Below the pieces are notes generated by a model that worked only from the letters and a program-made list of their open reading frames with translations, made no database searches and had not been told where the DNA came from. Of a DNA stretch of 64,000 nucleotides, positions 7,828 through 17,091 are shown one piece after another (position 1 is the stretch's first letter; each line of letters starts with the position of its first letter). Made by a program: the position numbers and the translations under genes. Source of the DNA: Moorena bouillonii PNG (GTDB taxonomy: Bacteria; Cyanobacteriota; Cyanobacteriia; Cyanobacteriales; Coleofasciculaceae); contig NZ_MKZS01000001.1 in the NCBI RefSeq assembly GCF_001942495.1, positions 1,188,741-1,252,740 on the forward strand. The letters are read 5' to 3'.

Positions 7828-10565
7828 CCTCAGCGGGTAGCTGAGGAATTAGTCACGTTGCATCTACTATTTCTTAATCCTTGATTGGTCTCTCTCGATC
7901 CGGAAGAAATTAGAAATGCTTACGTCAAGGAGACAGCCAAGATGGCTATCCCACATAGAACTAATAGATTGTTTGAAACAAGATTAAACAAAAAAAATCC
8001 CCAGCGGGTAGCTGAGGGATTAGTCAGGGTGCATCTACTATTTCTTATTCCTTTATGGTTTGATCTAGATCCGGAAGAAATTAGAACTGATAGATTGGTT
8101 GAGACAAAATTGAACAAAAAAAATCCCCAGCCGATAGCTGAGGAAGGAGTCAGGGTGCATCTACTATTTCTTAATCCTTGATTGCTCTCTCTAGATCCGG
8201 AACAATTTAGAAATGGGTAAGCCAAAGAAAACTAATAGATTGCTTGAGACAAGAGTGAACAAAAAAAATCCCCAGCCGGTAGCTGAGGAAGGAGTCAGGG
8301 TGCATCTACTATTTCTTAATCCTTCATTGCTCTATCTAGATCCGGAAGAAATTAGAAATGGGATAGCCAAATAAAACTAATATATTGGTTGAGACAAGAT
8401 TAAACAAAAAAAATCCCCAGCGGGTAGCTGAGGGATTAGTCAGGGTGCATCTACTATTTCTTAATCCTTCATTGATCTATCTAGATCCGGAATAATTTAG
8501 AAATGGGTAAGCCCAATAGAATTGATAGATTGGTTGAGACAAGAGTTAACAAAAAAAATCCCCAGCGGGTAGCTGAGGGATCAGTCAGGGTGCATCTACT
8601 ATTTCTTATTCCTTGATTTGTTTATCTAGATCCGGAAGAATTTAGAAATGCCTAAGGCAAATAGAACTGATAGATTAGTTGAGACAGAATTGAACAAAAA
8701 AAATCCCCAGCGGGTAGCTGAGGGATGAGTCAGGGTGCATCTACTATTTCTTAATCCTTGATTGCTCTCTCTAGATCCGGAACAAATTAGAAATGGGTAA
8801 GCCAAATAAAACTAATAGATTGGTTTAGATAAGATTGAACAAAAAAAAATCCCCAGCGGGTAGCTGAGGGATGAGTCAGGGTGCATCTACTATTTCTTAA
8901 TCCTTCATTGCTCTGTCTCGCTCCGGAAGAAATTAGAAACGCGGTCGCCAAATAACCCACATTCCGCAGGTTAGCTTGGATATAGAATATTTTTTACGAC
9001 ACTATGGGAAACTGAGCGATCGCAAGTTCAGCCATTCTCAAAAATTATAACCAATTGAGAATAAAGCTGGGCTTAATGCTCTTCATACTCAAATCAATGA
9101 AACCTTTGCAGGATATAGCTTTGGCTTGTAAGCAAAGAGAAAATTATTCAAATTGAGGACGAACCTGCGGAATGTGGGAAATAAAACTAATAGATTGGTT
9201 GAGACAAAATTGAACAAAAAAAATCCCCAGCGGGTAGCTGAGGGATTAGTCAGGGTGCATCTACTATTTCTTAATCCTTCATTGCTCTGTCTCGATCCGG
9301 AAGAAATTAGAAATGGGTAAGCCAAATAAAACTGATAGATTGGTTGAGACAAAATTGAACAAAAAAAATCCCCAGCCGATAGCTGAGGAAGGAGTCAGGG
9401 TGCATCTACTATTTCTTAATCCTTCATTGATCTATCTAGATCCGGAATAATTTAGAAATGGGTAAGCCCAATAGAATTGATAGATTGGTTGAGACAAGAG
9501 TTAACAAAAAAAATCCCCAGCGGGTAGCTGAGGGATTAGTCAGGGTGCATCTACTATTTCTTATTCCTTTATGGTTTGATCTAGATCCGGAAGAAATTAG
9601 AACTGATAGATTGGTTGAGACAAAATTGAACAAAAAAAATCCCCAGCCGATAGCTGAGGAAGGAGTCAGGGTGCATCTACTATTTCTTAATCCTTCATTT
9701 GTCTATCTAGATCCGGAAGAAATTAGAAATGGGTAAGCCAAAGAAAACTAATAGATTGCTTGAGACAAGAGTGAACAAAAAAAATCCCCAGCCGGTAGCT
9801 GAGGAAGGAGTCAGGGTGCATCTACTATTTCTTAATCCTTCATTGCTCTATCTAGATCCGGAAGAAATTAGAAATGGGATAGCCAAATAAAACTAATATA
9901 TTGGTTGAGACAAGATTAAACAAAAAAAATCCCCAGCGGGTAGCTGAGGGATTAGTCAGGGTGCATCTACTATTTCTTAATCCTTCATTGATCTATCTAG
10001 ATCCGGAATAATTTAGAAATGGGTAAGCCCAATAGAATTGATAGATTGGTTGAGACAAGAGTTAACAAAAAAAATCCCCAGCGGGTAGCTGAGGGATCAG
10101 TCAGGGTGCATCTACTATTTCTTATTCCTTGATTTGTTTATCTAGATCCGGAAGAATTTAGAAATGCCTAAGGCAAATAGAACTGATAGATTAGTTGAGA
10201 CAGAATTGAACAAAAAAAATCCCCAGCGGGTAGCTGAGGGATTAGTCAGGGTGCATCTACTATTTCTTATTCCTTCATTGCTCTCTCTAGATCCGGAACA
10301 ATTTAGAAATGGGTAAGCCAAATAAAACTAATAGATTGGTTGAGAAAAGATTAAACAAAAAAAAATCCCCAGCGGGTAGCTGAGGGATGAGTCAGGGTGC
10401 ATCTACTATTTCTTATTCCTTCATTACTCTGTCTCGCTCCGGAAGAAATTAGAAATCCTTACCCTAAGGAGACAGCCAAGATGGCTATCCCACATAGAAC
10501 TGATAGATTGGTTGAGACAAGAGTGAACAAAAAAAATCCCCAGCGGGTAACTGAGGGATCACTCA
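7828..10565. repeat. Array of 18 hairpin repeats with a 1516-bp internal duplication
   Basis: Units of about 125-175 bp each contain AAAAAAATCCCCAGCGGGTAGCTGAGGGAT or a near variant (written here across its A-run, stem and loop). This is followed by CAGGGTGCATCTACTATTTCTT and CTAGATCCGGAA. Hairpins start near 7828, 7999, 8124, 8270, 8416, 8559, 8706, 8852, 9228, 9370, 9516, 9641, 9786, 9932, 10075, 10222, 10368 and 10539. Read on the minus strand, each is a GC-rich stem followed by a T-run, like an intrinsic terminator. Bases about 7985-8945 recur at 9501-10461 with a constant offset of 1516. Short ORFs in it are by-products of the repeat. Confidence 0.9.
8956..9178. mobile_element. 223-bp MITE inserted in the hairpin array, with target duplication
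   Basis: Perfect 17-bp inverted ends CCCACATTCCGCAGGTT (8956-8972) and AACCTGCGGAATGTGGG (9162-9178). AAATAA flanks it on both sides (8950-8955 and 9179-9184). Uninterrupted array units read GCCAAATAAAACTAATAG at this point, so they serve as empty-site controls. No coding capacity. Confidence 0.9.
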
Positions 10566-10700
10566 GGGTGCATCTACTACGTCTTAATCCTTCATGGTTC
10601 TACCTAGATCCGCTGGTTCCCAGATCCGCTGTGCCCAGATCCCCTATTCCCTATAGCTGAAATCCCCGAGTTTTGAGTAAATTCTGACTAATTAAAGCCT

Positions 10701-10734
10701 GAAACCCTTGTATAAACTGGGTTTCGGGTGTTTT
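10701..10734 (+). terminator. Possible intrinsic terminator
   Basis: Stem GAAACCC (10701-10707) and GGGTTTC (10719-10725) followed by GGGTGTTTTG. The U-tract is weak. It lies downstream of the hairpin array with no gene immediately upstream. Confidence 0.35.
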
Positions 10735-11167
10735 GTCTTACACAGCTACTTGAGTTCCAGGGTACCATGGGCAATTTGCCCTTGACTTATCCACTCAAGT
10801 TTCAGTACAATAAAGTAGAACATTTGTACTACTATAGTTGTTTCTCTTAACAATTGCACCCACACCCCTAGAGCCATCACATCGCTCCTACAACGAAGGA
10901 TTGTAGAGCAGCGATTGGCCTACAGCCACGCTAAGCGATCGCGTATCGCTGTGGGTAGTGTGGGGTACTCCTCATTAGTAACTGGCTGATAGGGAAGCCT
11001 CTTGTTTGGGAATTATCTCAGATAAGAGCACTGTTCTAAGAGCACTGTTCTAGTAGGGAGTAGTTAGTGGATCAATATTGCTAAACAGCCACCGGCTACT
11101 ATAGCGTTTCCTATATTAATGAAATACACACACCTATTTTTTCCCTGTTCCCTATTCCCGATTACCG

Positions 11168-11277
11168 AGGACTTACGCGGTTAAGTTTATTTCGCCCCCC
11201 TAGCCCCCCAATTCTGGGGAGAATGATGTCAAAGTCCCCCAGAATTGGGGGATTTAGGGGGCAAATGCGTAAGTCCT
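11168..11277. mobile_element. MITE, AGGACTTACGC family (copy 1)
   Basis: 110 bp with perfect ends AGGACTTACGC and GCGTAAGTCCT. The interior can form a long hairpin between CCCCCAATTCTGGGG and CCCCAGAATTGGGGG. A 111-bp copy with nearly identical sequence is at 15714-15824. The surrounding 10.7-11.4 kb region holds no gene I can support. Confidence 0.8.
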
Positions 11278-11278
11278 A

Positions 11279-11326
11279 TTCCCGATTCCCGATTCCCGAT
11301 TCCCTACTCCCTACTCCCTATTCCCT
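11279..11326. repeat. Heptanucleotide array (GATTCCC/TACTCCC)n
   Basis: About seven 7-bp units, drifting from GATTCCC to TACTCCC and TATTCCC, directly abutting the MITE at 11168-11277. Confidence 0.85.
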
Positions 11327-11403
11327 GGCCGCAGCGCTATAGCAATTTTCCAGTAATCATTTTCAAGTAAAAAAATCTAAATATCGTCAAAGGAACACAC
11401 TAT

Positions 11404-12393
11404 ATGGTTGCCACAAAAGACAGTAAAGACCAAATTTTCCAAGCCTTTGAGCAAATCCTAAAAGAGCGGCAAAACATTGACTCAAAAATTGCCACCAAAG
11501 AAGAGGAAGCGGAAAAAGCTAAAAATCAACAAGTGCTGGAAACGGCATCAAACTATACCGTTGATAATATTGTCAAAGGAATGGCTGATTTACAGCTAGA
11601 GTTTGGCACCATTGTTAATGAATTGTCAGAAAAATTATCTTCAGAAGCCTCTAAACTTGATGAGCTAAAGCTGGCGATTAAGGTAGAAACTGAACACTTG
11701 CAATACCTTCAGCAAATTCGAGTTGTAGCTGATGCCTTACATTTGCTGAATCAAGAGCACCAGGAAAAGCTGAAATCTCTAGAGCAAAAAGCAGATCAAC
11801 AGCGAGAAGAGATCGAAAAAGACCAAGAGCAAAAACGTAAGCTTTGGCAAAAAGACCAAGAAGACTTTGAAATAGCACGTCAAGAACAAAACGAATTATT
11901 GACTCGGGAACGACAACGCCAAGAAGCTGACTATCAATACGAATTAGAACGTAACCGTAAAATTGAGACGGATCAGTATGAAGAACTGAGCCGTAACCAG
12001 GAGCGAGAATTACAAGAGGCCAATCAAGAAAAAGACAAGGAATGGTCTGAGCGAGAACAGAAGCTAGAAGAATCTCAAGCCCTGTTTGAAGAGTATCAAC
12101 AGAAAGTGGAAGCTTTCCCAGCTGAGCTAGATGAAATCGTTAAAAAAGTAAAAGACAAAGCCATTAAAAAAGTCCAAAACGACGCTAAGGTACAGTCTGA
12201 TTTACTCGCCAAAGAGTGGGAAGTTACTCAACAGGGTTATGACGTTAAAATTCAGTCTCTGGAGCAACACATAGAAAAACAAAATAAACAAATAGAAAAT
12301 CTATATAGTCAGCTACAAGAGACCCTGAAACAGTCCCAAGCCCTGACCTTGAAAGCTTTTGATGGCTCTTCAAGCAGCAAGGCTCAAAATTAG
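11404..12393 (+). CDS. Coiled-coil protein A (paralogue of the next gene)
   Basis: 329 residues, almost wholly charged and heptad-rich from about residue 55 to 315, so a long coiled coil is very likely. No signal peptide, membrane segment or enzyme motif is visible. The N-terminal block NELSEKLSSEASKLDELK and C-terminal VQSDLLAKEW...IQSLEQHIEKQ are matched in the next gene (SELSEKLTSEAAKLEELR; IQADLQNKEL...IESLEQTIKES). The pair therefore arose by tandem duplication. AAAGGA precedes the ATG by nine bases. It may be a cytoplasmic filament or scaffold protein, but similar composition is common in unrelated coiled coils. Function unknown. Confidence 0.75.
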   Translation: MVATKDSKDQIFQAFEQILKERQNIDSKIATKEEEAEKAKNQQVLETASNYTVDNIVKGMADLQLEFGTIVNELSEKLSSEASKLDELKLAIKVETEHLQYLQQIRVVADALHLLNQEHQEKLKSLEQKADQQREEIEKDQEQKRKLWQKDQEDFEIARQEQNELLTRERQRQEADYQYELERNRKIETDQYEELSRNQERELQEANQEKDKEWSEREQKLEESQALFEEYQQKVEAFPAELDEIVKKVKDKAIKKVQNDAKVQSDLLAKEWEVTQQGYDVKIQSLEQHIEKQNKQIENLYSQLQETLKQSQALTLKAFDGSSSSKAQN

Positions 12394-12445
12394 TGAATAG
12401 TGATACCAGTTCAGAAATTTTCCAATAGAATATAACCTTGAAAGT

Positions 12446-13522
12446 ATGACACGCAAACCTAACAGCAAAAACACCAAAGCAGAAATTTTAGAAGCTTACA
12501 AGGAATTACTAGCAGAACGAAATGCTTTGGAAAAAGAAATGAAGCAGATGAACAATGCGGGAACTCCTCAAGTATCCACGGTGGAAAAAAAGCAAACTAA
12601 TGGATCAGTATCAGCAAAAGTCATGAAAGACAAAATGATGTATACCCTTGACAGCCTGGTTAAGCTGCAATTAGGGTTTGGTAGTAGTGTCAGTGAGTTG
12701 TCGGAAAAACTAACATCAGAAGCGGCTAAGCTAGAAGAATTAAGAACAGGGGTTACTGAGGAAACTCAACAACTTTCTGAACTCCACAATTTATCAAAAA
12801 TTCAAGACGAGACCTTAGATACCTTAATCGAAACCTATCAGAATAGCTCTAAAGCATTCGATGAAGAAATTTACCAAAGACGGGAAGAGTTAGAGCTGGA
12901 AATGAATCAGTTACAACAATCCTGGTACAAAGAACAAGAGGAACACCAACGAGCTATTAAAGAACGCAATGAAGAACAGAGGAAAATCCGTGATCGGGAT
13001 GCTAAAGAGTATGATTATAATTTAGCCCTACAACGCAGCTTAGATGAAGAAACCTACAAGCATAACCAAGAAGGTTTATACAAAGAATTGGAGGAAACGA
13101 GGCAACAACAAGAGAAACAATGGGCAGAGCGGGAAAATGCGATCGCAGAGCGAGAGAAGCAGTTTGAAGAAGCAAAAACTAAGGTAGAAGCCTTCGACCA
13201 GGAAAAATCTGTCGCTATCAAAAAAGCCCAAGAAGAAGGCAAAGCGATTGCTAGCCACCAGGTCAAAATTCAAGCCGACTTGCAGAATAAGGAATTAGAA
13301 GGAAATAATCGTGTCTATCAGCTAAGAATTGAATCCCTGGAACAGACAATAAAGGAATCCTCAGCACGGATACACAGTCTTTCCCAGCAACTCGATACTG
13401 CCCTCAAACAAGTTCAGGATTTAGCGGTCAAGGCAATTGAGGGTGCTTCTAATATCAACTCTTATCAAGCCCTTAAAGAAATTGCCTTAGAGCAAGCCAA
13501 AAATCCCACTAAGGGTAAATAA
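12446..13522 (+). CDS. Coiled-coil protein B (paralogue of the previous gene)
   Basis: 358 residues with the same layout as the upstream gene: a short N-terminal head, SELSEKLTSEAAKLEELR near residue 87, a long Glu/Gln/Lys-rich coiled coil and a small C-terminal head. It starts 52 bases after the first gene ends, so they are probably co-transcribed. A GAAAG lies just before the ATG at 12446. The two could form hetero-oligomeric coiled coils, which is an inference from co-location only. Confidence 0.75.
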   Translation: MTRKPNSKNTKAEILEAYKELLAERNALEKEMKQMNNAGTPQVSTVEKKQTNGSVSAKVMKDKMMYTLDSLVKLQLGFGSSVSELSEKLTSEAAKLEELRTGVTEETQQLSELHNLSKIQDETLDTLIETYQNSSKAFDEEIYQRREELELEMNQLQQSWYKEQEEHQRAIKERNEEQRKIRDRDAKEYDYNLALQRSLDEETYKHNQEGLYKELEETRQQQEKQWAERENAIAEREKQFEEAKTKVEAFDQEKSVAIKKAQEEGKAIASHQVKIQADLQNKELEGNNRVYQLRIESLEQTIKESSARIHSLSQQLDTALKQVQDLAVKAIEGASNINSYQALKEIALEQAKNPTKGK

Positions 13523-13557
13523 GCTGAGGGAGTGACAACAAAGCTAAAAAGGAGACA

Positions 13558-13598
13558 GGGTGTGGGGTGTGGGGTGTGGGGTGTGGGGTGTGGGGTGT
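13558..13598. repeat. Heptanucleotide array (GTGTGGG)n
   Basis: About six copies of GTGTGGG following the coiled-coil pair. Similar G-rich and complementary C-rich tracts recur at 14010-14065 and 14150-14190. Confidence 0.9.
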
Positions 13599-13633
13599 GA
13601 GATTGAAGAAAGATAGTTTACTTGTATCATATA

Positions 13634-14000
13634 ATGACAATAGAATCTTATCGTGACCTAAAGGTTTGGCAGGTAGGGATGGATTTAGCTCAGATGTGCT
13701 ATTTAGCTACTCGTCATTTTCCCAAAGAAGAACTTTATGGAATGATTTCCCAGAAATGCCTATGCATCAGCTTCAATTCCAGCTAATATTGCTGAGGGAT
13801 ATGGAAGAAAAACAAGACTTGAGTATATTCAGTTTTTATATATTGCACAAGGTTCCCTCAAAGAATTAGAAACTCATCTTCTACTATCGAAAAGGGTGAA
13901 GTTAGGGTCGGGTGAAGTTATTGACTCCCTTCTTAGCCAATGCGAGTCGAATGGTAGATTACTATCAGCTCTAATTCGCGCCCTAGAAAACAAGAACTGA
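13634..14000 (+). pseudogene. Four-helix-bundle (23S rRNA intervening-sequence type) protein, frameshifted
   Basis: From ATG 13634 the frame reads MTIESYRDLKVWQ...FPKEELYGMISQ, typical of the S23/four-helix-bundle family. It then runs off frame and stops near 13790. In the next frame the family sequence resumes as ASASIPANIAEGYGRKTRLEYIQFLYIAQGSLKELETHL and ends at 14000. The total of 367 bases is one base over a 121-codon gene, consistent with a single-base insertion near 13763. It could be a true pseudogene or a sequencing error. Confidence 0.8.
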
Positions 14001-14452
14001 TTTTCCCTACCCCCCACCCTTATGAGTAGGGTGTAGGGGGTGGGGTGTGGGGTGTGGGGGATAAGAAAGCGATGCATGCATCGCTTGTTCGTTGTTTTCC
14101 TTTTCCTCTCCCTCTGGGTCGTCCCATGTTTTACCCAAATGTAAAAAACCTACCCCCCACACCCTACCCCCTACACCCCATACCCCGCGCCTCACGTCTT
14201 TGTTAAAAACCTACTCTTATGAGTTGTATCATCAGGGATATTGGGTCAAAGCACTAATCAACCGATGGAAACAATTTCGGTAGGTGCCGACTCATGATCA
14301 CCAGTTTGCTGATCAATCTTGAGCTATGGAGCGCGTTCGCGTAGCGTGGCCGTAGGCCAATCGCATAAGCGCGGAAGCTTCCATTTTTTTTTGGGTTGTT
14401 AGGTCAGCAAACACATCCTAAGTTGTCAATTTCGGTATCAGTGTTCTAGTTT
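14001..14452. repeat. Intergenic G/C-tract repeats and a short palindromic repeat
   Basis: GTGTGGGG-type tracts at 14025-14065 face C-rich tracts at 14150-14190, so they can pair. A CGTTCGCGTAGCGTGGCC repeat is at about 14336-14362. No gene that I can support. Confidence 0.6.
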
Positions 14453-15184
14453 ATGGTTATGAACGTAATCAAAGCAATTCGGGTGTTACTGATTGAGAGG
14501 GGTGATTTGGTGCAGTTGGGTCTAAGAAAAGTCTTGGAGCAGTACAAGGAAGTCAGTTTGGTGTCCCAAGTTTCTAGCATGCGTCATGTGGCGGCCTTTT
14601 TAAAAAAATCTAACCCGGACGTAGTAGTCATTAATTTAGAGCCTTCAAGCAATAGTGATGCGTTATTGCGGTTAGTCAGAAATTGGAAAGTGGCATTTTT
14701 TACTAACATATTGCTCCTATCTTGGGACACATCAGAAGAATTTGTTATAAGCGCTTTTGGGGCTGGGGTAGATTCTTATTATCTAAAACGTATCAATTTT
14801 CCGAAAACTAATGTAGACACCAGTACTTTCTTAGATGCTTTGAGAGCTACCTATGAAGGGCAACACTGGATTGATCCAGAAATAGCTGGTTATCTCCTAA
14901 AAAATAGTATCAAGTCACCGGTTAAGAATTTTTCTGGGATTACTTTAATCAATTCCTGTGAGCCTGACTATTATCAAATTCTTAGGGAAAATCCACTGAC
15001 TGAACGGGAGCTAACTGTCTTGGAATTGATCGTAGCCGGTTATACCAATGACGAAATTGCCGAGCGATTATTGCTAGGTCTTGGCACAGTTAAAACTCAC
15101 ATTCGGTCTCTGCTTTGGAAACTGTGCTGTGACGATAGAACACAAGCAGCAGTGCAAGCACTTCGCAGTGGTTTGGTGAAGTAG
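14453..15184 (+). CDS. NarL/LuxR-type response regulator with atypical receiver
   Basis: 243 residues. The C-terminal LuxR-type helix-turn-helix spans about residues 178-240 (LTERELTVLELIVAGYTNDEIAERL...GTVKTHI), so it should bind DNA. The N-terminal domain has the receiver fold pattern but lacks its phosphorylation chemistry. The position of the acceptor Asp reads VVVINLEPS (Asn), and the N-terminal acidic pair is replaced (LLIERGD). The later Lys (SYYLK) remains. It may therefore act without phosphorylation, or sense another signal. Start at 14453 or 14459 (MVMNVIK); no clear ribosome binding site. It is about 0.8 kb upstream of the T4SS cluster on the same strand, and a regulatory link is only conjecture. 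Confidence 0.85.
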   Translation: MVMNVIKAIRVLLIERGDLVQLGLRKVLEQYKEVSLVSQVSSMRHVAAFLKKSNPDVVVINLEPSSNSDALLRLVRNWKVAFFTNILLLSWDTSEEFVISAFGAGVDSYYLKRINFPKTNVDTSTFLDALRATYEGQHWIDPEIAGYLLKNSIKSPVKNFSGITLINSCEPDYYQILRENPLTERELTVLELIVAGYTNDEIAERLLLGLGTVKTHIRSLLWKLCCDDRTQAAVQALRSGLVK

Positions 15185-15221
15185 ATATAGCAGTTTTAAA
15201 TTGGGTGAGTTACAACGTTTT

Positions 15222-15255
15222 AGGGAGTAGGGAGTAGGGAGTAGGGAGTAGGGAG
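15222..15255. repeat. Heptanucleotide array (GGGAGTA)n
   Basis: About five copies, next to TATAGCAGTTTTAAATTGGGTGAG (15187-15210, written as the left end of a MITE family). A further array of GCTCCCT is at 15393-15420, and a GGTGCGACCCGTGGCGAATT-type repeat is near 15257. Confidence 0.8.
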
Positions 15256-15547
15256 CGGTGCGACCCGTGGCGAATTAAATTCGCCTACGGAAAGCGCACC
15301 GTAGGGAAGTCAGAAGAAGGAAGTTTGGAATAGAGAATAGCAATGCAGCGGTTTTTAATAACACCAAAAAATCCTCCAAGCTCTTTCCTAATGCTCCCTG
15401 CTCCCTGCTCCCTGCTCCCTTTTCGTTCAATCCTATGTTCACAACTCAAATATAAATGCTTTATCCATTAATGTTTTAAGTTTAGTTGTTGTACTTTAAT
15501 TACTTAAGTTAAATTTTAAGCCAAATAGCTTATTAACTACTAAGTAC

Positions 15548-15585
15548 AAACGCCTCTACCTATAGGTTGGGTTTCAGCGTTTTTT
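15548..15585 (+). terminator. Possible intrinsic terminator
   Basis: AAACGC and GCGTTT flank an inner palindrome ACCTATAGGT and are followed by a run of T. It is 365 bases past the LuxR-type gene, so its transcript partner is uncertain. Confidence 0.4.
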
Positions 15586-15713
15586 TTGTTAAGTTTTTTT
15601 TATTTTATCAGAGTTTTCTTAAAATTAAGTTTATTTATCTATTCCTTTTGGACGAGTAACATTTTGATACTTTTGCGGAGCTGTGCCAATGATATTGAGA
15701 GGTTAAGTAATTC

Positions 15714-15824
15714 AGGACTTACGCGGTTAACTTGATTTCGCCCCCCTAGCCCCCCAATTCTGGGGGGTAATGATGTCAAAGTCCCCCAGAATTGGGGGAT
15801 TTAGGGGGCAAATGCGTAAGTCCT
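15714..15824. mobile_element. MITE, AGGACTTACGC family (copy 2)
   Basis: 111 bp, ends AGGACTTACGC and GCGTAAGTCCT, nearly identical to 11168-11277. No coding capacity. The rest of 15185-16004 has no supported gene. Confidence 0.8.
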
Positions 15825-16004
15825 GTAACTGTAATCCCTGGGGTGAAGCAATTACAATCATTTAGCTTATTCAAAATGCTCGTTAAATCAGTAACATTTA
15901 TTAATCAAGATAAATTGAACTATTCCTCTGGGATCGCTTTTGCGATTTCAAAATTTTCTGTATCACAATAAGAGTCAGAATATTTACGGGAAGAAAAATT
16001 CACC

Positions 16005-16625
16005 ATGGTCAACAAGTCCTTTGTTGCGATGTCACCTCGTCAACAACAGCGTTGGAAAAGTAAAGAAACTATGTTTGCTAAGTTGTTTGCTCAGTTGTTT
16101 ACTCAGTTGAAGCAAGTGCCCTTGGGCTATTTAATGGGCATGGCTGCGATCGCAATGGCATTGGATCTCTATATCAGTACCTCCCTCACTCCTTTGATGG
16201 GTGTATCATTTTTAATGTGTCTAGTTGTGGGAGTGAAGTGGATTGGAGTCCAACCTAGTAATTCTGGGAATCAAATTCAACGGCTAATCAGGAAATATGG
16301 TTTAGGAGCCTGTCTTTTCCTATTCGCCTTTCTGTGGTTTATGTTGGACTTTACCGCTGCGCCAGCCCATGCCCAGTTTTTCAGAGTCGCAGAAGATTGG
16401 CTAACTAGTGCTATTCCTGAAGTAGACGCCGATTTGGTGTCCCTGGTGTTTAACGTTTTACGAGCACTATTCCTCATTTATTTGGGTATTTCATTGGTCA
16501 AAGTAGTCAATGCTGCCCAACAAGATGATGACTGGAAAACCCTAGCCCGTACTCCGATCATCATTTTGATTGTAGTTACCTTGGGTGATCTGTTAGCAAC
16601 CTACATTACTGGCACAGGAGCATAA
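16005..16625 (+). CDS. VirB2/TrbC-like pilin precursor (putative)
   Basis: 206 residues. A long N-terminal part with hydrophobic segments near residues 42-58, 64-80 and 100-116 leads to APAHAQFF, an Ala-x-Ala signal cleavage site after residue 123. The remaining 83 residues have two membrane segments (about 148-167 and 184-201) separated by a short polar loop, the form of VirB2/TrbC pilins. In conjugative type IV systems this small cleaved protein builds the pilus. It is the first gene of a co-oriented cluster and directly precedes VirB3- and VirB4-like genes. The call rests on layout and position, since pilins are poorly conserved. Confidence 0.55.
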   Translation: MVNKSFVAMSPRQQQRWKSKETMFAKLFAQLFTQLKQVPLGYLMGMAAIAMALDLYISTSLTPLMGVSFLMCLVVGVKWIGVQPSNSGNQIQRLIRKYGLGACLFLFAFLWFMLDFTAAPAHAQFFRVAEDWLTSAIPEVDADLVSLVFNVLRALFLIYLGISLVKVVNAAQQDDDWKTLARTPIIILIVVTLGDLLATYITGTGA

Positions 16626-16756
16626 ACTACGCGCTTATCTAATTTGCCTGTTGAGTTTTATCTAGCTGAAGGGATGAGTAGTCAGGGTTTTATTGAGATT
16701 GAAGATTTTTTCAATCACTGATAGGAACGCAAGTCTGATCCAAAATAGCTTGACCT

Positions 16757-17086
16757 ATGGCAAATAATTCAGAGCAACAATTCCGTCGTGTTAACCGAAC
16801 TCTTGATGAAAAACCGAGAATTGGTCCTATTCCAGCCGATCAGTTTATCCCCTGGGCAGTAATTTGGGCACTTGCCTATTACATCATCAAGGGAGTACTA
16901 GGAGCTAGTTGGGTATGGACATCTTGTTTCGGAGTTTGGGGTATGTCTACTTGGTGGGTGCTAACTTCCTCTAGCCATTGGAAATTTCTTTCTAAGTTTA
17001 TACCTGTACCTCAATGGACAAGAGGAATGGGTAGATACCAAAGACTTTTAGATGTTAAACGGGAAAAGGCAAAGGGCAAAGGCTAA
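16757..17086 (+). CDS. VirB3-like inner-membrane protein (putative)
   Basis: 109 residues with two closely spaced hydrophobic segments (about 30-50 and 54-72) and a basic C-terminus, the usual VirB3/TraL form. It lies between the pilin-like gene and the VirB4-like ATPase, where VirB3 is typically encoded, and ends six bases before the ATPase start. VirB3 works with VirB4 in assembling the inner-membrane complex. Sequence motifs are too weak for certainty. Confidence 0.5.
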   Translation: MANNSEQQFRRVNRTLDEKPRIGPIPADQFIPWAVIWALAYYIIKGVLGASWVWTSCFGVWGMSTWWVLTSSSHWKFLSKFIPVPQWTRGMGRYQRLLDVKREKAKGKG

Positions 17087-17091
17087 AAAGT

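Noticed and set aside
7885-8181. Short ORFs in the hairpin array (also 7920-8225, 9089-9352, 9436-9736, 10397-10660)
   Set aside because: They are translations of the repeat on both strands with no ribosome binding site, and they reappear wherever the repeat keeps its phase.
7828-10565. CRISPR array
   Set aside because: Units are 125-175 bp with conserved, not unique, inter-hairpin sequence, and no cas genes are present.
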